From NCBI GenBank assembly GCA_937927415.1, contig CALBDS010000015.1, positions 1 to 64,000 of the forward strand: a stretch of DNA of 64,000 bases, given 5' to 3'. A model generated the notes under the pieces. It made no database searches and was not told the origin of the DNA. It worked only from the letters and a program-made list of their open reading frames with translations. Both the position numbers and the translations under genes were made by a program. The stretch comes from an uncultured Rhodospirillaceae bacterium. GTDB lineage: Bacteria; Pseudomonadota; Alphaproteobacteria; Azospirillales; Azospirillaceae. Shown in pieces: positions 1 to 8,373 of the stretch (the stretch's first letter is position 1; each line of letters starts with the position of its first letter).

Positions 1-3000
1 GCCGCACTGTCCCATGCCGCCAGCCCGGTCACCGTGTAGCCCAGCGCCGGGTCGGTTTGACCATAGGTCTTGGTGATGCCGTTGGCCGAAACGGCCAGCG
101 TTGCGCGGGTGATGTCGCCCTGCCCGGTGATACCCGACACAGTGTAGCCATAGACCGGCTTGCCGTTGGCGTCGGTGGCCGAAAGGGCCAACGGTCCGCC
201 GCTGAAGGTCACGGTCTTTCCGGTGCCGACGTCGCGGTCGGCATAGGAACCGCTGCCGGCACTGACGGTCGCCGTGACCGTATCGCCGTTGATGCCGGAC
301 CCGGAACCGGACAGGCTGCGGGAACCGTCGCCGACGGCGGTGGTGCCGTCGTAGGTCTTGCTGCCGATGCCGCTGACGATGATGCCGACGGTGGGAGCGG
401 TGCTGTAAAGGAAACCGCTGCCGCCGACGCTGGCCGGCGCGGTGTTGGCATAGGTGGCGTTGTAACGCCGCCAGCCATAACCGGCCATCTCCCCGCTGTT
501 GGAGCGCGGATCGCTGGAATAGACCAGCCAACGGCCGCTGCCGAGGGACAGGAGGCTGTTGCCGGCCTGGTTGGTGAAAGTCCCCGCACTGCCGGCCCCC
601 AGAATGATGTTGCCGGAGCCGGTGGTGGTCAGCCGCGCCCCCGCTCCCAGGGTCAGGCCGCCGCCGAACAGGGTGATGTCGGCGTTCTGGGCGGTGATCC
701 CCACGCCGGCCGACAGGGGGCTGGTGGTGGTCAGTGAAACGGCGCCGAGTGCGGTGCCGGCGCCAAGAGCGCCGTTCAGGGTGATGGTGCCGCTGCCGGC
801 GGTCATGGCGAGCGCCCGCACCGTGGCGGTGTTGTCGGAATCGATGGTGTTGACGGAAATCCCGCCGTTCCCGGCATGGGTGTCCAGGGTGACGTCGCTT
901 TTCAGCGTGACCGCCCCGGCCCCCAGGGCGATGCCCCCGGCGCCGTTGGTGGTGATGGCACCGCCAAGCGATGTGGCGCCGGTGCCCGTCAGCGACAGCG
1001 CCTTCAGCGCCTTGCCGGCCCCGATGGCCCCGTTGAGCGCGACGGCACCGGAACCGGACGCGATGGTCAGGCTCCGCGGGGTGGCGGTGCCGTCGGAACC
1101 GGCGGCCCCCATGGTGACAGCACCATTGCCGCCATGGGTGTCCAGGGTGACGTCGGCCCCCAGCGTCACCGCCCCCGAGCCAAGATCGATGCCGCCCGCG
1201 CCTGTGGTGGTGATGGACCCGTTCAGCGCGACCGCACTGACCGACAGATCGCTGAGGTTGTTGGGCAGCGAGGACAGGGGCGACGGCTTCATCGACGCCA
1301 GCGCCAGGGATGTCAGGGCGTGCTGGGAACCGGCGGCCCCCAGAGTGACGTCGTTCCCGATGCCGGTGTAGAGCGTCAGGGCGCGGGGCGAGGAGCCGCT
1401 GTCGGAATCCACCGTGCCCAACCGGATCGGGCCGCCGGCGGTGTAGACGAACTGCCCGTTGCTGCTGTAGCGGCGGTAGCTTCGCAGGCCCACGTCGGCT
1501 CCCAGAACCACCCGCCCCGGAATAAGGATGCCGCCGGTCCCGTTGGCATAGATATCGCCCAACAGCGTGGTGGTGCCGGTGGTGTTGATCGCCACCGTGT
1601 CGAAGCTGTAGTAGCCGAGAACCGTCTGGTTAAGGGCACCCACCGAAACATCGCCCGATCCCGCGTTCATGGTCAGGCTGGAAAACAGCAATCCACCGGG
1701 AATCGACGCATCGGAACGGGAATAGGCGCTGGCGCTGCCCAGGGTGATGCCGCCGCTGCCGCTGGTCAGGGTCAGGTCGTTGTAGACCAGCAGGCTGCCG
1801 GAAATATCGATGGCGTTGCCGGCGGTAATCGCATCGCCGTAGACGTTGGTCTGACGGGCGCGGATGGTCAGCGACGCCGGGGTCTGGAGGGAGGGGGACG
1901 GCACCACCTTGCGCAGCAGGATGGCCCCGGTTCCCACGTTGATGGTGGCGTTCCCGCCCAGATAGGTGATGGCGCCGTCGGCGTTGTCGGCCAGCGCGAT
2001 CAGGTTGTTGGTGGCGGCCAGCGTCCCGCTCAGCGTCACCGACCCCACCGTCGAATCGAAATTCGCCCCGTTGGTGAAGGTATAGGTCTTGGTGGCGTCG
2101 GTGAACGTCGCGCTGGTGTTGGAGAAGGAGCCGGAGTTGGCGGTGACCGTATCGTTGAAGACGGTGCCGCCGGTTGCCCGCTTCACGGTCAGAGACTGGC
2201 CGATGGTCAGCGCCTTCTTGAACTCCAGCACACCGCTGACGCCGGTCTGGCCGGGGTCGTAGCCGCCGGAATAAAGGCTCTGCCCGATGGTCACCCTGTC
2301 GTTGAAGGTGGCGTTCCGGGCCGTATCGATCTCGACCACGGCCAGGGAATTGGTGCCGCCGACCGCGCCGTTGAAGGTGATGTCGCCGGTGCCGGCGGAC
2401 AGGTACAGATATTGGGTGTTGCTGGTGCTGCCGTTGACCGATCCATCGAAGGTGATGGCGCCGTTGCCGCCCTGGGTGTTGATGACCGCCTGCTGGGAGG
2501 TGCTGGTGACCACCGGCCCGGTGAAATGGACCGGGCCGTTGACCCGGATCCCCTTGCCCTGGGTACTGTCGCCCCGCATCAGGGTGGTGATGCCGGTGGA
2601 ATCCACGGTCAGCGCCGTCAGCCTGTTGGTGGCGTCGTTGCCGACATAATTGTCGAAGGTCACGGCGCCGGCCCCGGCGGTGAGGGTCAGGCTGTCCCCC
2701 GTCGCGGCGTGGGCATCGACGAAGCCGTTGTGCAGGGCGATGAGGCCGCCGCCGCTGGTCAGCGTCCGGGCACCGTTCACCGTCAGGGCCTGGAGATTGC
2801 CGGTGATGTCGATGGCGCCGCCGGTGCCGCCCGTCCGCGCGGTGGTGATGTCGGCGGCCAGTTCGACCCCGTTGTTCTGCCCGGTGAAGGCGATGGCGCC
2901 GCCGCCGGTGCTGACCGGCTGGTTGACCTGGATCTTGGAGGTGGCGGAAAAGGCGAGGCTGAGGCCGGCGGTTCCCGACGCGGGGGCGATCGCACCGTTG

Positions 3001-4574
3001 ACGATGACGTTCTTGGCCGCGGTCAGGGTCAGGGTGCGGTTGAGCGTCCGGTCGGTGGCGAACGAGATTCCGTCGGCGATGGTGATGTCGCCGTGCGTGG
3101 CGTCCAGTCCGCCCTGGGTGGAGATGCTGACATCGCCGCTGTTCAACGCCGTCAGGATGGTCGAGATCGCCACGGTGGCGGCGGTGGACGGATCGGTTGC
3201 CGTCCATGGGGATGAACCCGTGGCGATGTTGGCGTCGGGACCGGCGGCGCTGATGACCAGATCGAAGGGGTCGATCAGCCACTGCCCCGCCGCCCCCTTG
3301 TCCGCGCCTGCGTTCGGGGGGGCCGTCACGTCCAGATGGGCGGCGGAGGTTTCGATGAACCCGCCGTCACCGCCGTTGGCGCCGCCGCGGGCGGTGACGG
3401 TGCCGTGAACCTGGGCCGTTTCGGTGCCGTACACCACCACCTGCCCGCCCTTGCCCCGGTCGGTGGCGTCGGCGCGGACGGTGGCGTTCTTCTGGACCAG
3501 CACCTTGCGGCTGTTGGGCAGCGGACCGGCCCCGCGGGCGTCGCCGCCGATCTTCGCCGACCCGCCACCCCCCGGCCCCGAGGCGTTGGTGGACGAACCA
3601 TCCATCAGCCCGACACGGTCGCCGGTCATCGTCACCGTGCCCCCGGCCTTGCCGGCGCCGGTGGCGCGCGCGTCGATCGTGCCGGTGTGCTGAATGGTGC
3701 CGCGGGGTGCCTGAACCGTCACCCGCCCGCCCGCACCATCGGCGTTCCGCGCGGCCAGGGTGCCGGAATTGGCGATGTCGCCGTCCTCGGTGGTCAGCAG
3801 GATGCGCCCACCCCGTGTTTCGGAGCCGGTGGCGCGGACGATGCCGCCGTTGTTGCCGGCCAGGGCGTAGATGTTGCCGCCGGCGGCCTTCAGTTCCGCC
3901 TGGGCGGCCTCGATCACGCCCTGATTGTCGATCCGGCCCACGCCGGCCCGCACGAACGCCCGTTCATCGCTGTGGCCGCTCTTTTCGGTCAGCAGCACCT
4001 CGGTTCCGCCGGCCAGGACGGCGGTGCCCTTGGGGGCCTGGATCGTGCCGGCGTTGCTGACCTCACGCGCGATCAGGACCACATCGCCGCCCGCCGAGGA
4101 CACCCGCCCGAGATTGCTGATGGTGCCGGGCGAATCGCTCTTGAGCAGCGCCGGGCCGCCGGACATGAAGGTCTGGTTGGAAATGTCATGGGTCGAGGCG
4201 ACGACATCCCCGCCGGCCTTCACCACCCCCGATGGCGCCACCACCACCCCTTGAGGATTCACCAGATACAGCGAGCCGGTCGCCGTGAGCGTGCCGGCAA
4301 TCGACGATGCCTGACCGCCGGTCACCCGGTTGAGGGTGGCGCCACCGCCGTTATCGACATGCACCGCGCCCCCCTGACCGATGCTGAAGCCCTTCCAGTC
4401 GATGACGCCGCGGTTGCTCGTCTGGGTGACGGTCATCGCCGCACCGGACTGGCTGATGGTGCCGGCCCCCGCCGCATATTGCCCCCCGGTCGGCAAGACC
4501 GGATCGCCGGCCCAGGCGGAGGGGGCGGAAAACAGGGCGGCCGATGACAAAAGCAACCAACGGAATCGAAACAT
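1..4574 (-). CDS. Filamentous-haemagglutinin-type two-partner-secretion adhesin with YDG/MBG repeats, C-terminus beyond window
   Basis: The minus frame that starts at the ATG at 4574 stays open to base 1, giving 1,524 visible codons; the gene continues past the left edge. The start MFRFRWLLLSSAALFSAPSAWA is a signal peptide. Residues about 23-140 form a TPS/haemagglutination-activity domain (NRGVIDWKGFSIGQGG, then the NPxG signature as NPQGV near residue 106), which in this family is recognised by a TpsB outer-membrane pore. The middle is Gly/Thr/Asn-rich beta-helix repeats. The last visible part has YDGTT (YDG domain) and TYGQTDPALGYTVTGL (MBG-type domain) motifs, common in very large secreted adhesins. 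No TpsB gene lies in the window; it could lie to the left. The upstream spacer is strikingly AT-rich. Family call is firm; ligand and total length are unknown. Confidence 0.9.
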   Translation of the reverse strand, partial: MFRFRWLLLSSAALFSAPSAWAGDPVLPTGGQYAAGAGTISQSGAAMTVTQTSNRGVIDWKGFSIGQGGAVHVDNGGGATLNRVTGGQASSIAGTLTATGSLYLVNPQGVVVAPSGVVKAGGDVVASTHDISNQTFMSGGPALLKSDSPGTISNLGRVSSAGGDVVLIAREVSNAGTIQAPKGTAVLAGGTEVLLTEKSGHSDERAFVRAGVGRIDNQGVIEAAQAELKAAGGNIYALAGNNGGIVRATGSETRGGRILLTTEDGDIANSGTLAARNADGAGGRVTVQAPRGTIQHTGTIDARATGAGKAGGTVTMTGDRVGLMDGSSTNASGPGGGGSAKIGGDARGAGPLPNSRKVLVQKNATVRADATDRGKGGQVVVYGTETAQVHGTVTARGGANGGDGGFIETSAAHLDVTAPPNAGADKGAAGQWLIDPFDLVISAAGPDANIATGSSPWTATDPSTAATVAISTILTALNSGDVSISTQGGLDATHGDITIADGISFATDRTLNRTLTLTAAKNVIVNGAIAPASGTAGLSLAFSATSKIQVNQPVSTGGGAIAFTGQNNGVELAADITTARTGGTGGAIDITGNLQALTVNGARTLTSGGGLIALHNGFVDAHAATGDSLTLTAGAGAVTFDNYVGNDATNRLTALTVDSTGITTLMRGDSTQGKGIRVNGPVHFTGPVVTSTSQQAVINTQGGNGAITFDGSVNGSTSNTQYLYLSAGTGDITFNGAVGGTNSLAVVEIDTARNATFNDRVTIGQSLYSGGYDPGQTGVSGVLEFKKALTIGQSLTVKRATGGTVFNDTVTANSGSFSNTSATFTDATKTYTFTNGANFDSTVGSVTLSGTLAATNNLIALADNADGAITYLGGNATINVGTGAILLRKVVPSPSLQTPASLTIRARQTNVYGDAITAGNAIDISGSLLVYNDLTLTSGSGGITLGSASAYSRSDASIPGGLLFSSLTMNAGSGDVSVGALNQTVLGYYSFDTVAINTTGTTTLLGDIYANGTGGILIPGRVVLGADVGLRSYRRYSSNGQFVYTAGGPIRLGTVDSDSGSSPRALTLYTGIGNDVTLGAAGSQHALTSLALASMKPSPLSSLPNNLSDLSVSAVALNGSITTTGAGGIDLGSGAVTLGADVTLDTHGGNGAVTMGAAGSDGTATPRSLTIASGSGAVALNGAIGAGKALKALSLTGTGATSLGGAITTNGAGGIALGAGAVTLKSDVTLDTHAGNGGISVNTIDSDNTATVRALAMTAGSGTITLNGALGAGTALGAVSLTTTSPLSAGVGITAQNADITLFGGGLTLGAGARLTTTGSGNIILGAGSAGTFTNQAGNSLLSLGSGRWLVYSSDPRSNSGEMAGYGWRRYNATYANTAPASVGGSGFLYSTAPTVGIIVSGIGSKTYDGTTAVGDGSRSLSGSGSGINGDTVTATVSAGSGSYADRDVGTGKTVTFSGGPLALSATDANGKPVYGYTVSGITGQGDITRATLAVSANGITKTYGQTDPALGYTVTGLAAWDSA

Positions 4575-5272
4575 CAGCGTTCCTCGGCAAGAACCAGCGC
4601 GCTCACCGTTTCGGGTTTTCTTCGAAGGGGGTGATGGTCAGCGCGGATGGAAAATGACCATACGGTTGAACCAGGAAGAGGTATTGGCACTATTCACAAA
4701 CGAAATGCCTTTTGATTTCTATTAACCAATAGAAACCCATGAAAACCACAAATGGGAAAAAATTATATTTTTAAAGATATATAAAATGTGAATGAATCAC
4801 AAAACATGATGACGCATTTTAAATTTCAAAACAAAAACCACCGCAAAATTCGAGACTCAGGCTTCAATACCCAGTCTGGCGCGAGCAATTTCTTATGCGA
4901 CAATATGCATAAACCATCTTTCTAAAGAAATATATGATCGACATACATCAGTCAACGCATAATTCGGCATAATACAGTTCATAATTCAGCATAATTTCTC
5001 AGTTACCATTTGTGCGCTTCCTGTTTTTGATTGCCCAGACGCCAATCAACACAACTCTTTATATCAACATAAAGTCGCATACGTGAACATTGGCTGCTAT
5101 TCCATGAATCGACAAAGCCCCTTGGCGTGTGCCAGGACTGGTCATGGTGCGGGTGAGCGGCGTCAGGAAAACGAAACGCCCATGCGCCCGGCGCGCACCC
5201 CACCAGAGGTTGCCATCCGCCGGTGCCGGCAAATATCTTCCCATGCTGCATGGCACAAACGGAGTTTTGCAT
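4575..5272. promoter_or_regulatory. Divergent AT-rich intergenic region between adhesin and MFS genes
   Basis: This 698-base spacer holds no gene I can support. From about 4,640 to 5,080 it is very AT-rich with A/T runs, against strongly GC-rich flanks, then returns to high GC before the MFS gene. It must carry the adhesin promoter (minus strand) and probably the MFS promoter (plus strand). AT-rich islands like this are typical targets of xenogeneic silencers; in alphaproteobacteria MucR/Ros-type proteins fill that role (inference). A phased heptamer array lies at 4957-4995. Confidence 0.6.
4957..4995. repeat. Four helically phased (G/T)CATAAT heptamers
   Basis: Heptamers begin at 4957 (GCATAAT), 4967 (GCATAAT), 4979 (TCATAAT) and 4989 (GCATAAT). 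Spacings are 10, 12 and 10 bases, so all copies face the same side of the helix. Seen as pairs, a 16-base unit CATAATTCGGCATAAT at 4958-4973 recurs at 4980-4995 with one mismatch, 22 bases apart. A weaker copy GCATAAA is at 4907, 50 bases upstream of the first. This looks like a multi-site binding array for a regulator; which of the two flanking genes it controls cannot be told. Confidence 0.6.
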
Positions 5273-6502
5273 ATGATACCGGACCGTCGCAGTGATGGCC
5301 CCGCGGCGGCGGCACGGTCCGCCCATCCGGGGCTGGTGCTGCTGGCTCTGGCCATGGGGGGATTCGCCATCGGAACCACCGAATTCGCCACCATGAGCCT
5401 GCTGCCTTATTTCGCCCCCGGGCTGGGCATCGATGAACCCACGGCGGGGCACGTCATCAGCGCCTATGCCCTGGGCGTGGTGGTGGGGGCGCCGGTGATC
5501 GCGGTGCTGGGGGCGGCGGTGGCGCGGCGCACGCTGCTGATCGGCCTGATGGCGGTGTTCGCCATCGCCAACGTGCTGAGCGCGCTGGCCCCCACCTATG
5601 GCTGGATGCTGGTTTTCCGCTTTATGAGCGGCCTGCCCCACGGGGCCTATTTCGGGGTGGCGGCGCTGATGGCGGCGTCGCTGGTGCCGCCGCACCGGCG
5701 GGCGCAGGCGGTGGCGCGCACCATGCTGGGGCTGACCATCGCCACCATCCTGGGCGTGCCGCTGGCCAACGGCATCGGGCAGGTGCTGGGGTGGCGGTGG
5801 GGGTTCGGGGTGGTGGGGCTTCTGGCGCTGCTGACGGTGGCGCTGGTGTGGGCCTATGCCCCCCACCAGGGACCGCAGCCGGGGGCCAGCCCCTTGCGCG
5901 AACTGGGGGCGCTGAAACGGCGGCAGGTGTGGCTGACGCTGGGCATCGGGGCCATCGGGTTCGGCGGGATCTTCGCGGTCTATACCTACATCGCCTCCAC
6001 CCTGATGGCGGTGACGCAGGTGTCCCCTCATATGGTCCCCATCGTGCTGAGCGTGTTCGGCTGCGGCATGACCGCGGGCACGCTGGCCAGCGCCTGGGCC
6101 GCCGACCGGGCGCTGATGCCGACGGTGGGCGGCATCCTGCTGTGGAGTGCGGCGTCGCTGGCCCTGTACCCCTTTGCCGCCGGCAACATCTGGGCGGTGT
6201 CGCTGGTGGTGTTCCTGATCGGTGGCGGCGGCGGGCTGGGGGCCGCCCTTCAGACCCGCCTGATGGATGTGGCCGAGGATGCCCAGACCCTGGCCGCCGC
6301 CCTCAACCACAGCGCGTTCAACGCCGCCAACGCGCTGGGTCCGTGGCTGGGCGGCATGGCAATCGCGGCCGGCTGGGGCTGGACCTCCACCGGCTGGGTG
6401 GGATGCGCGCTGGCGCTGGGCGGCTTCGCCGTGTGGGTGGTGTCGGTGATCGACGAGCGCATCAGCGCCGCGCGGGACGCCGCGGTCACCGAAGCCGCCT
6501 GA
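5273..6502 (+). CDS. MFS transporter, DHA1/AraJ-like drug or sugar exporter
   Basis: A 409-residue inner-membrane protein with about 12 hydrophobic segments. It matches DHA1-family exporters of the AraJ/PbuE type: FAIGTTEFATMSLLPYFAPGL in helix 1, then SAYALGVVVGAPVIAVLGA and FRFMSGLPHGAYFGVAALMA, a layout typical of arabinose-efflux-permease-like proteins. The reading frame opens earlier, but the ATG at 5273 has a GGAG 8 bases upstream and directly precedes the normal N-terminus, so I start there. The substrate cannot be read from the sequence. It is a single-gene unit; the terminator just downstream is oriented for minus-strand transcription. Confidence 0.9.
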   Translation: MIPDRRSDGPAAAARSAHPGLVLLALAMGGFAIGTTEFATMSLLPYFAPGLGIDEPTAGHVISAYALGVVVGAPVIAVLGAAVARRTLLIGLMAVFAIANVLSALAPTYGWMLVFRFMSGLPHGAYFGVAALMAASLVPPHRRAQAVARTMLGLTIATILGVPLANGIGQVLGWRWGFGVVGLLALLTVALVWAYAPHQGPQPGASPLRELGALKRRQVWLTLGIGAIGFGGIFAVYTYIASTLMAVTQVSPHMVPIVLSVFGCGMTAGTLASAWAADRALMPTVGGILLWSAASLALYPFAAGNIWAVSLVVFLIGGGGGLGAALQTRLMDVAEDAQTLAAALNHSAFNAANALGPWLGGMAIAAGWGWTSTGWVGCALALGGFAVWVVSVIDERISAARDAAVTEAA

Positions 6503-6513
6503 CACCCCATGCG

Positions 6514-6547
6514 GAAAAGAAAAAAGGCCGCGGCATACGCCGCGGCC
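6514..6547 (-). terminator. Intrinsic terminator, minus strand
   Basis: A perfect 9-bp stem (arms GGCCGCGGC at 6526-6534 and GCCGCGGCC at 6539-6547, loop ATAC). Read on the minus strand it is followed by TTTTTTCTTTTC. On the plus strand no T tract follows, so it does not look built to end the MFS transcript. Confidence 0.8.
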
Positions 6548-6618
6548 CGAGTCTAGGGAGGAAACGCCCAAGAAGTGCGTTACGCCATGAACCACATCGA
6601 AATGCGATCCATGTCGCA
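6514..6618 (-). ncRNA. Candidate small transcript of about 105 nt, or 10-residue leader peptide, with CCUCCC motif
   Basis: On the minus strand a near-consensus promoter (6625-6653) is followed by about 105 bases ending in a strong intrinsic terminator (6514-6547). The first ATG, at 6612, is about 6 bases after the predicted start and opens a 10-codon frame, MDRISMWFMA, stopping at 6580. Then come a small hairpin (AACGC/GCGTT) and TTTCCTCCC, an anti-Shine-Dalgarno-like motif, next to the terminator. CCUCCC loops are typical of several alphaproteobacterial sRNA families (alpha-r14, CcsR/cuckoo), but I cannot show homology. It could be an sRNA, a leader peptide RNA, or both. The plus strand here has only an 18-codon frame with a poorly spaced SD. 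Confidence 0.5.
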
Positions 6619-6624
6619 CTGCAC

Positions 6625-6653
6625 AATGTAAGGACCAAAGCTCCGGAGCGCAA
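6625..6653 (-). promoter_or_regulatory. Sigma-70-type promoter for the minus-strand small transcript
   Basis: Read on the minus strand: TTGCGC (6648-6653), a spacer of exactly 17, then TACATT (6625-6630). Predicted transcription start is near 6618, about 105 bases before the terminator's end. Only this element would explain the otherwise orphan minus-strand terminator. Confidence 0.5.
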
Positions 6654-6957
6654 GAGGAAAAAAAATCCCCTACTGGAACAATGCCTTACACGCACACCCT
6701 CAGAATGGAACCAAACGTCGGGCGACGATTCATGTTGCAATGCAACACGTTACCGGCATCAAGTGGTCTTACCAACGGCGCATAAATCGGATATTTCGCC
6801 CCCCTTACCAGGGGGGATGAACGCAAACCCGCCATGCCCGTACCGCATTGCACCACCCCGCAGGCCGGCGCAGACACAGGAACCATCACATCCACGCCAC
6901 GTTTTCCCTCTACCCCTGGCTGCCGAGAGCAAGGCCAGAGCAGAGGAGGTTCCGGGT
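6654..6957. other. Spacer upstream of otsA with no supported gene
   Basis: This stretch has mixed composition, with A runs near 6,658-6,668. The only clear signal is the ribosome binding site AGAGGAGGT at 6942-6950, which decides the otsA start. I could not identify a confident otsA promoter. Confidence 0.5.
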
Positions 6958-8352
6958 TTGAGCAGGCTGGTGGTGGTTTCCAATCGCGTCGCTCCGGTGG
7001 AAGAAGGCAAACAGGCCGCGGGCGGGTTGGCCGTCGCGGTTCTGGCGGCTCTGAAGAAAACCGGCGGCATCTGGTTCGGGTGGAGCGGCACGGTGGTGGA
7101 CGGCGACACGCCCGCCACCCCGGTGACCAGCATCCACGGGCGCCTGACCTACGCCATGCTGGATCTGGGGCAGCGGGATTTCGAGGAATATTACAACGGC
7201 TTCGCCAATCAGACCCTCTGGCCGCTGTTCCATTATCGCCTGGGGCTGACCACCGTCAGCCGCCGCAATCGGGACGGGTACGAACGGGTCAACGGCTGTT
7301 TCGCCGCGGTTCTGGCCCCCATGCTCCGGCCCGATGACATGGTGTGGGTGCACGATTATCACCTGATTCCCTGTGGGCGGAAGCTGCGCGCCCTGGGCTG
7401 CACCCAGCGGATGGGCTTCTTCCTTCACACCCCCTTCCCCGCGCCGGAGGTGCTGAAGGTGCTGCCCCACCACCGGGACCTGATCGAGGATCTGTGCGCC
7501 TATGACGTGGTGGGGTTCCACACGATGGTGGATCTGCGCTGCTTCATCAATTACGTGCTGCTGGACGCCGGCGGCATGGTGGACCCGCACCCGGATGGCG
7601 GGGTGGTGGTGCGGGCGTTCGGGCGGACGCTGCTGGCGCGGGCCTTTCCCATCTCCATCGACACCGCCGCCCTGGAACGGGCCGCCGAAACCAACGCCCG
7701 ATCCCGCCACGCCGAACGGCTGCGGGACAGTCTGGTCGGGCGGCGGCTCATCATCGGGGTGGACCGGCTGGACTATTCCAAGGGGCTGCTCCAACGGTTC
7801 GAGGCGTTCGAAACCTTCCTGGAAAACTACCCCGAACACCGCAACCGGGTGTCGTTCCTCCAGATCGCCCCGCCCACCCGCGAAGAGGTGCCGGAATACA
7901 TCACCTTGCGGCGGGAACTGTCGGAAATGGCCGGACGGGTCAACGGACGCTTCGCCGAATTCGACTGGATGCCCATCCGCTACCTGAACAAAAGTTTCGG
8001 CCAGCGGGTGCTGTCGGGGTTCCACCGGCAGGCGGCGGTGGGGCTGGTCACCCCCATGCGCGACGGCATGAATCTGGTGGCAAAGGAATATGTGGCCTGT
8101 CAGAATCCCCAGGACCCCGGCGTGCTGGTTCTGTCGGAATTCGCCGGGGCCGCCCAGGAACTGACCGAGGCGCTGATCGTCAACCCGTACGAGGTGGAAA
8201 GCGTGGCCGACGCCCTGCAGCGGGCGCTGACCATGCCGGTCGAGGAACGGCGGGAACGCCACGCCGCCCTGATGGATACCCTGCGGCGCAACGACATCGG
8301 CGCGTGGCGGGAAAGCTACGTCAGGGCGCTGACCAAGGCGCCCTATCAATAA
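6958..8352 (+). CDS. otsA: Alpha,alpha-trehalose-6-phosphate synthase (GT20 family)
   Basis: A 464-residue cytoplasmic retaining glycosyltransferase, close to E. coli OtsA (474). The family transfers glucose from UDP-glucose to glucose-6-phosphate. Visible motifs: LVVVSNRVAP at the N-terminus, GLAVAVLAALK, WVHDYHLIP, RLDYSKGLLQR (phosphate/UDP binding) and the nucleotide-sugar loop MRDGMNLVAKEYVACQ. The start is a TTG at 6958, chosen because AGAGGAGGT sits 7 bases upstream and no ATG/GTG fits; the open frame upstream is only the shadow of the MFS gene. No otsB phosphatase is nearby; glk follows after 21 bases and could supply glucose-6-phosphate. Likely osmoprotectant synthesis. Confidence 0.95.
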   Translation: MSRLVVVSNRVAPVEEGKQAAGGLAVAVLAALKKTGGIWFGWSGTVVDGDTPATPVTSIHGRLTYAMLDLGQRDFEEYYNGFANQTLWPLFHYRLGLTTVSRRNRDGYERVNGCFAAVLAPMLRPDDMVWVHDYHLIPCGRKLRALGCTQRMGFFLHTPFPAPEVLKVLPHHRDLIEDLCAYDVVGFHTMVDLRCFINYVLLDAGGMVDPHPDGGVVVRAFGRTLLARAFPISIDTAALERAAETNARSRHAERLRDSLVGRRLIIGVDRLDYSKGLLQRFEAFETFLENYPEHRNRVSFLQIAPPTREEVPEYITLRRELSEMAGRVNGRFAEFDWMPIRYLNKSFGQRVLSGFHRQAAVGLVTPMRDGMNLVAKEYVACQNPQDPGVLVLSEFAGAAQELTEALIVNPYEVESVADALQRALTMPVEERRERHAALMDTLRRNDIGAWRESYVRALTKAPYQ

Positions 8353-8373
8353 GTAAGGACACGACGGAGGATC

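Noticed and set aside
876..3215. Long plus-strand frame of 779 codons opposite the giant adhesin
   Set aside because: It is rich in Gly/Arg/His/Gln with no domain, and the minus frame shows a clear TPS protein. GC-rich repeats create such shadows.
6576..6629. An 18-codon plus-strand frame opposite the small transcript
   Set aside because: The only SD (GGAGG near 6557-6562) is about 13 bases away and the terminator and promoter point to the other strand; kept only as a minor alternative.
5791..6957. otsA start far upstream, giving an 853-residue protein
   Set aside because: The extra part is the wrong frame of the MFS gene followed by spacer; the strong SD and family N-terminus fix the TTG at 6958.
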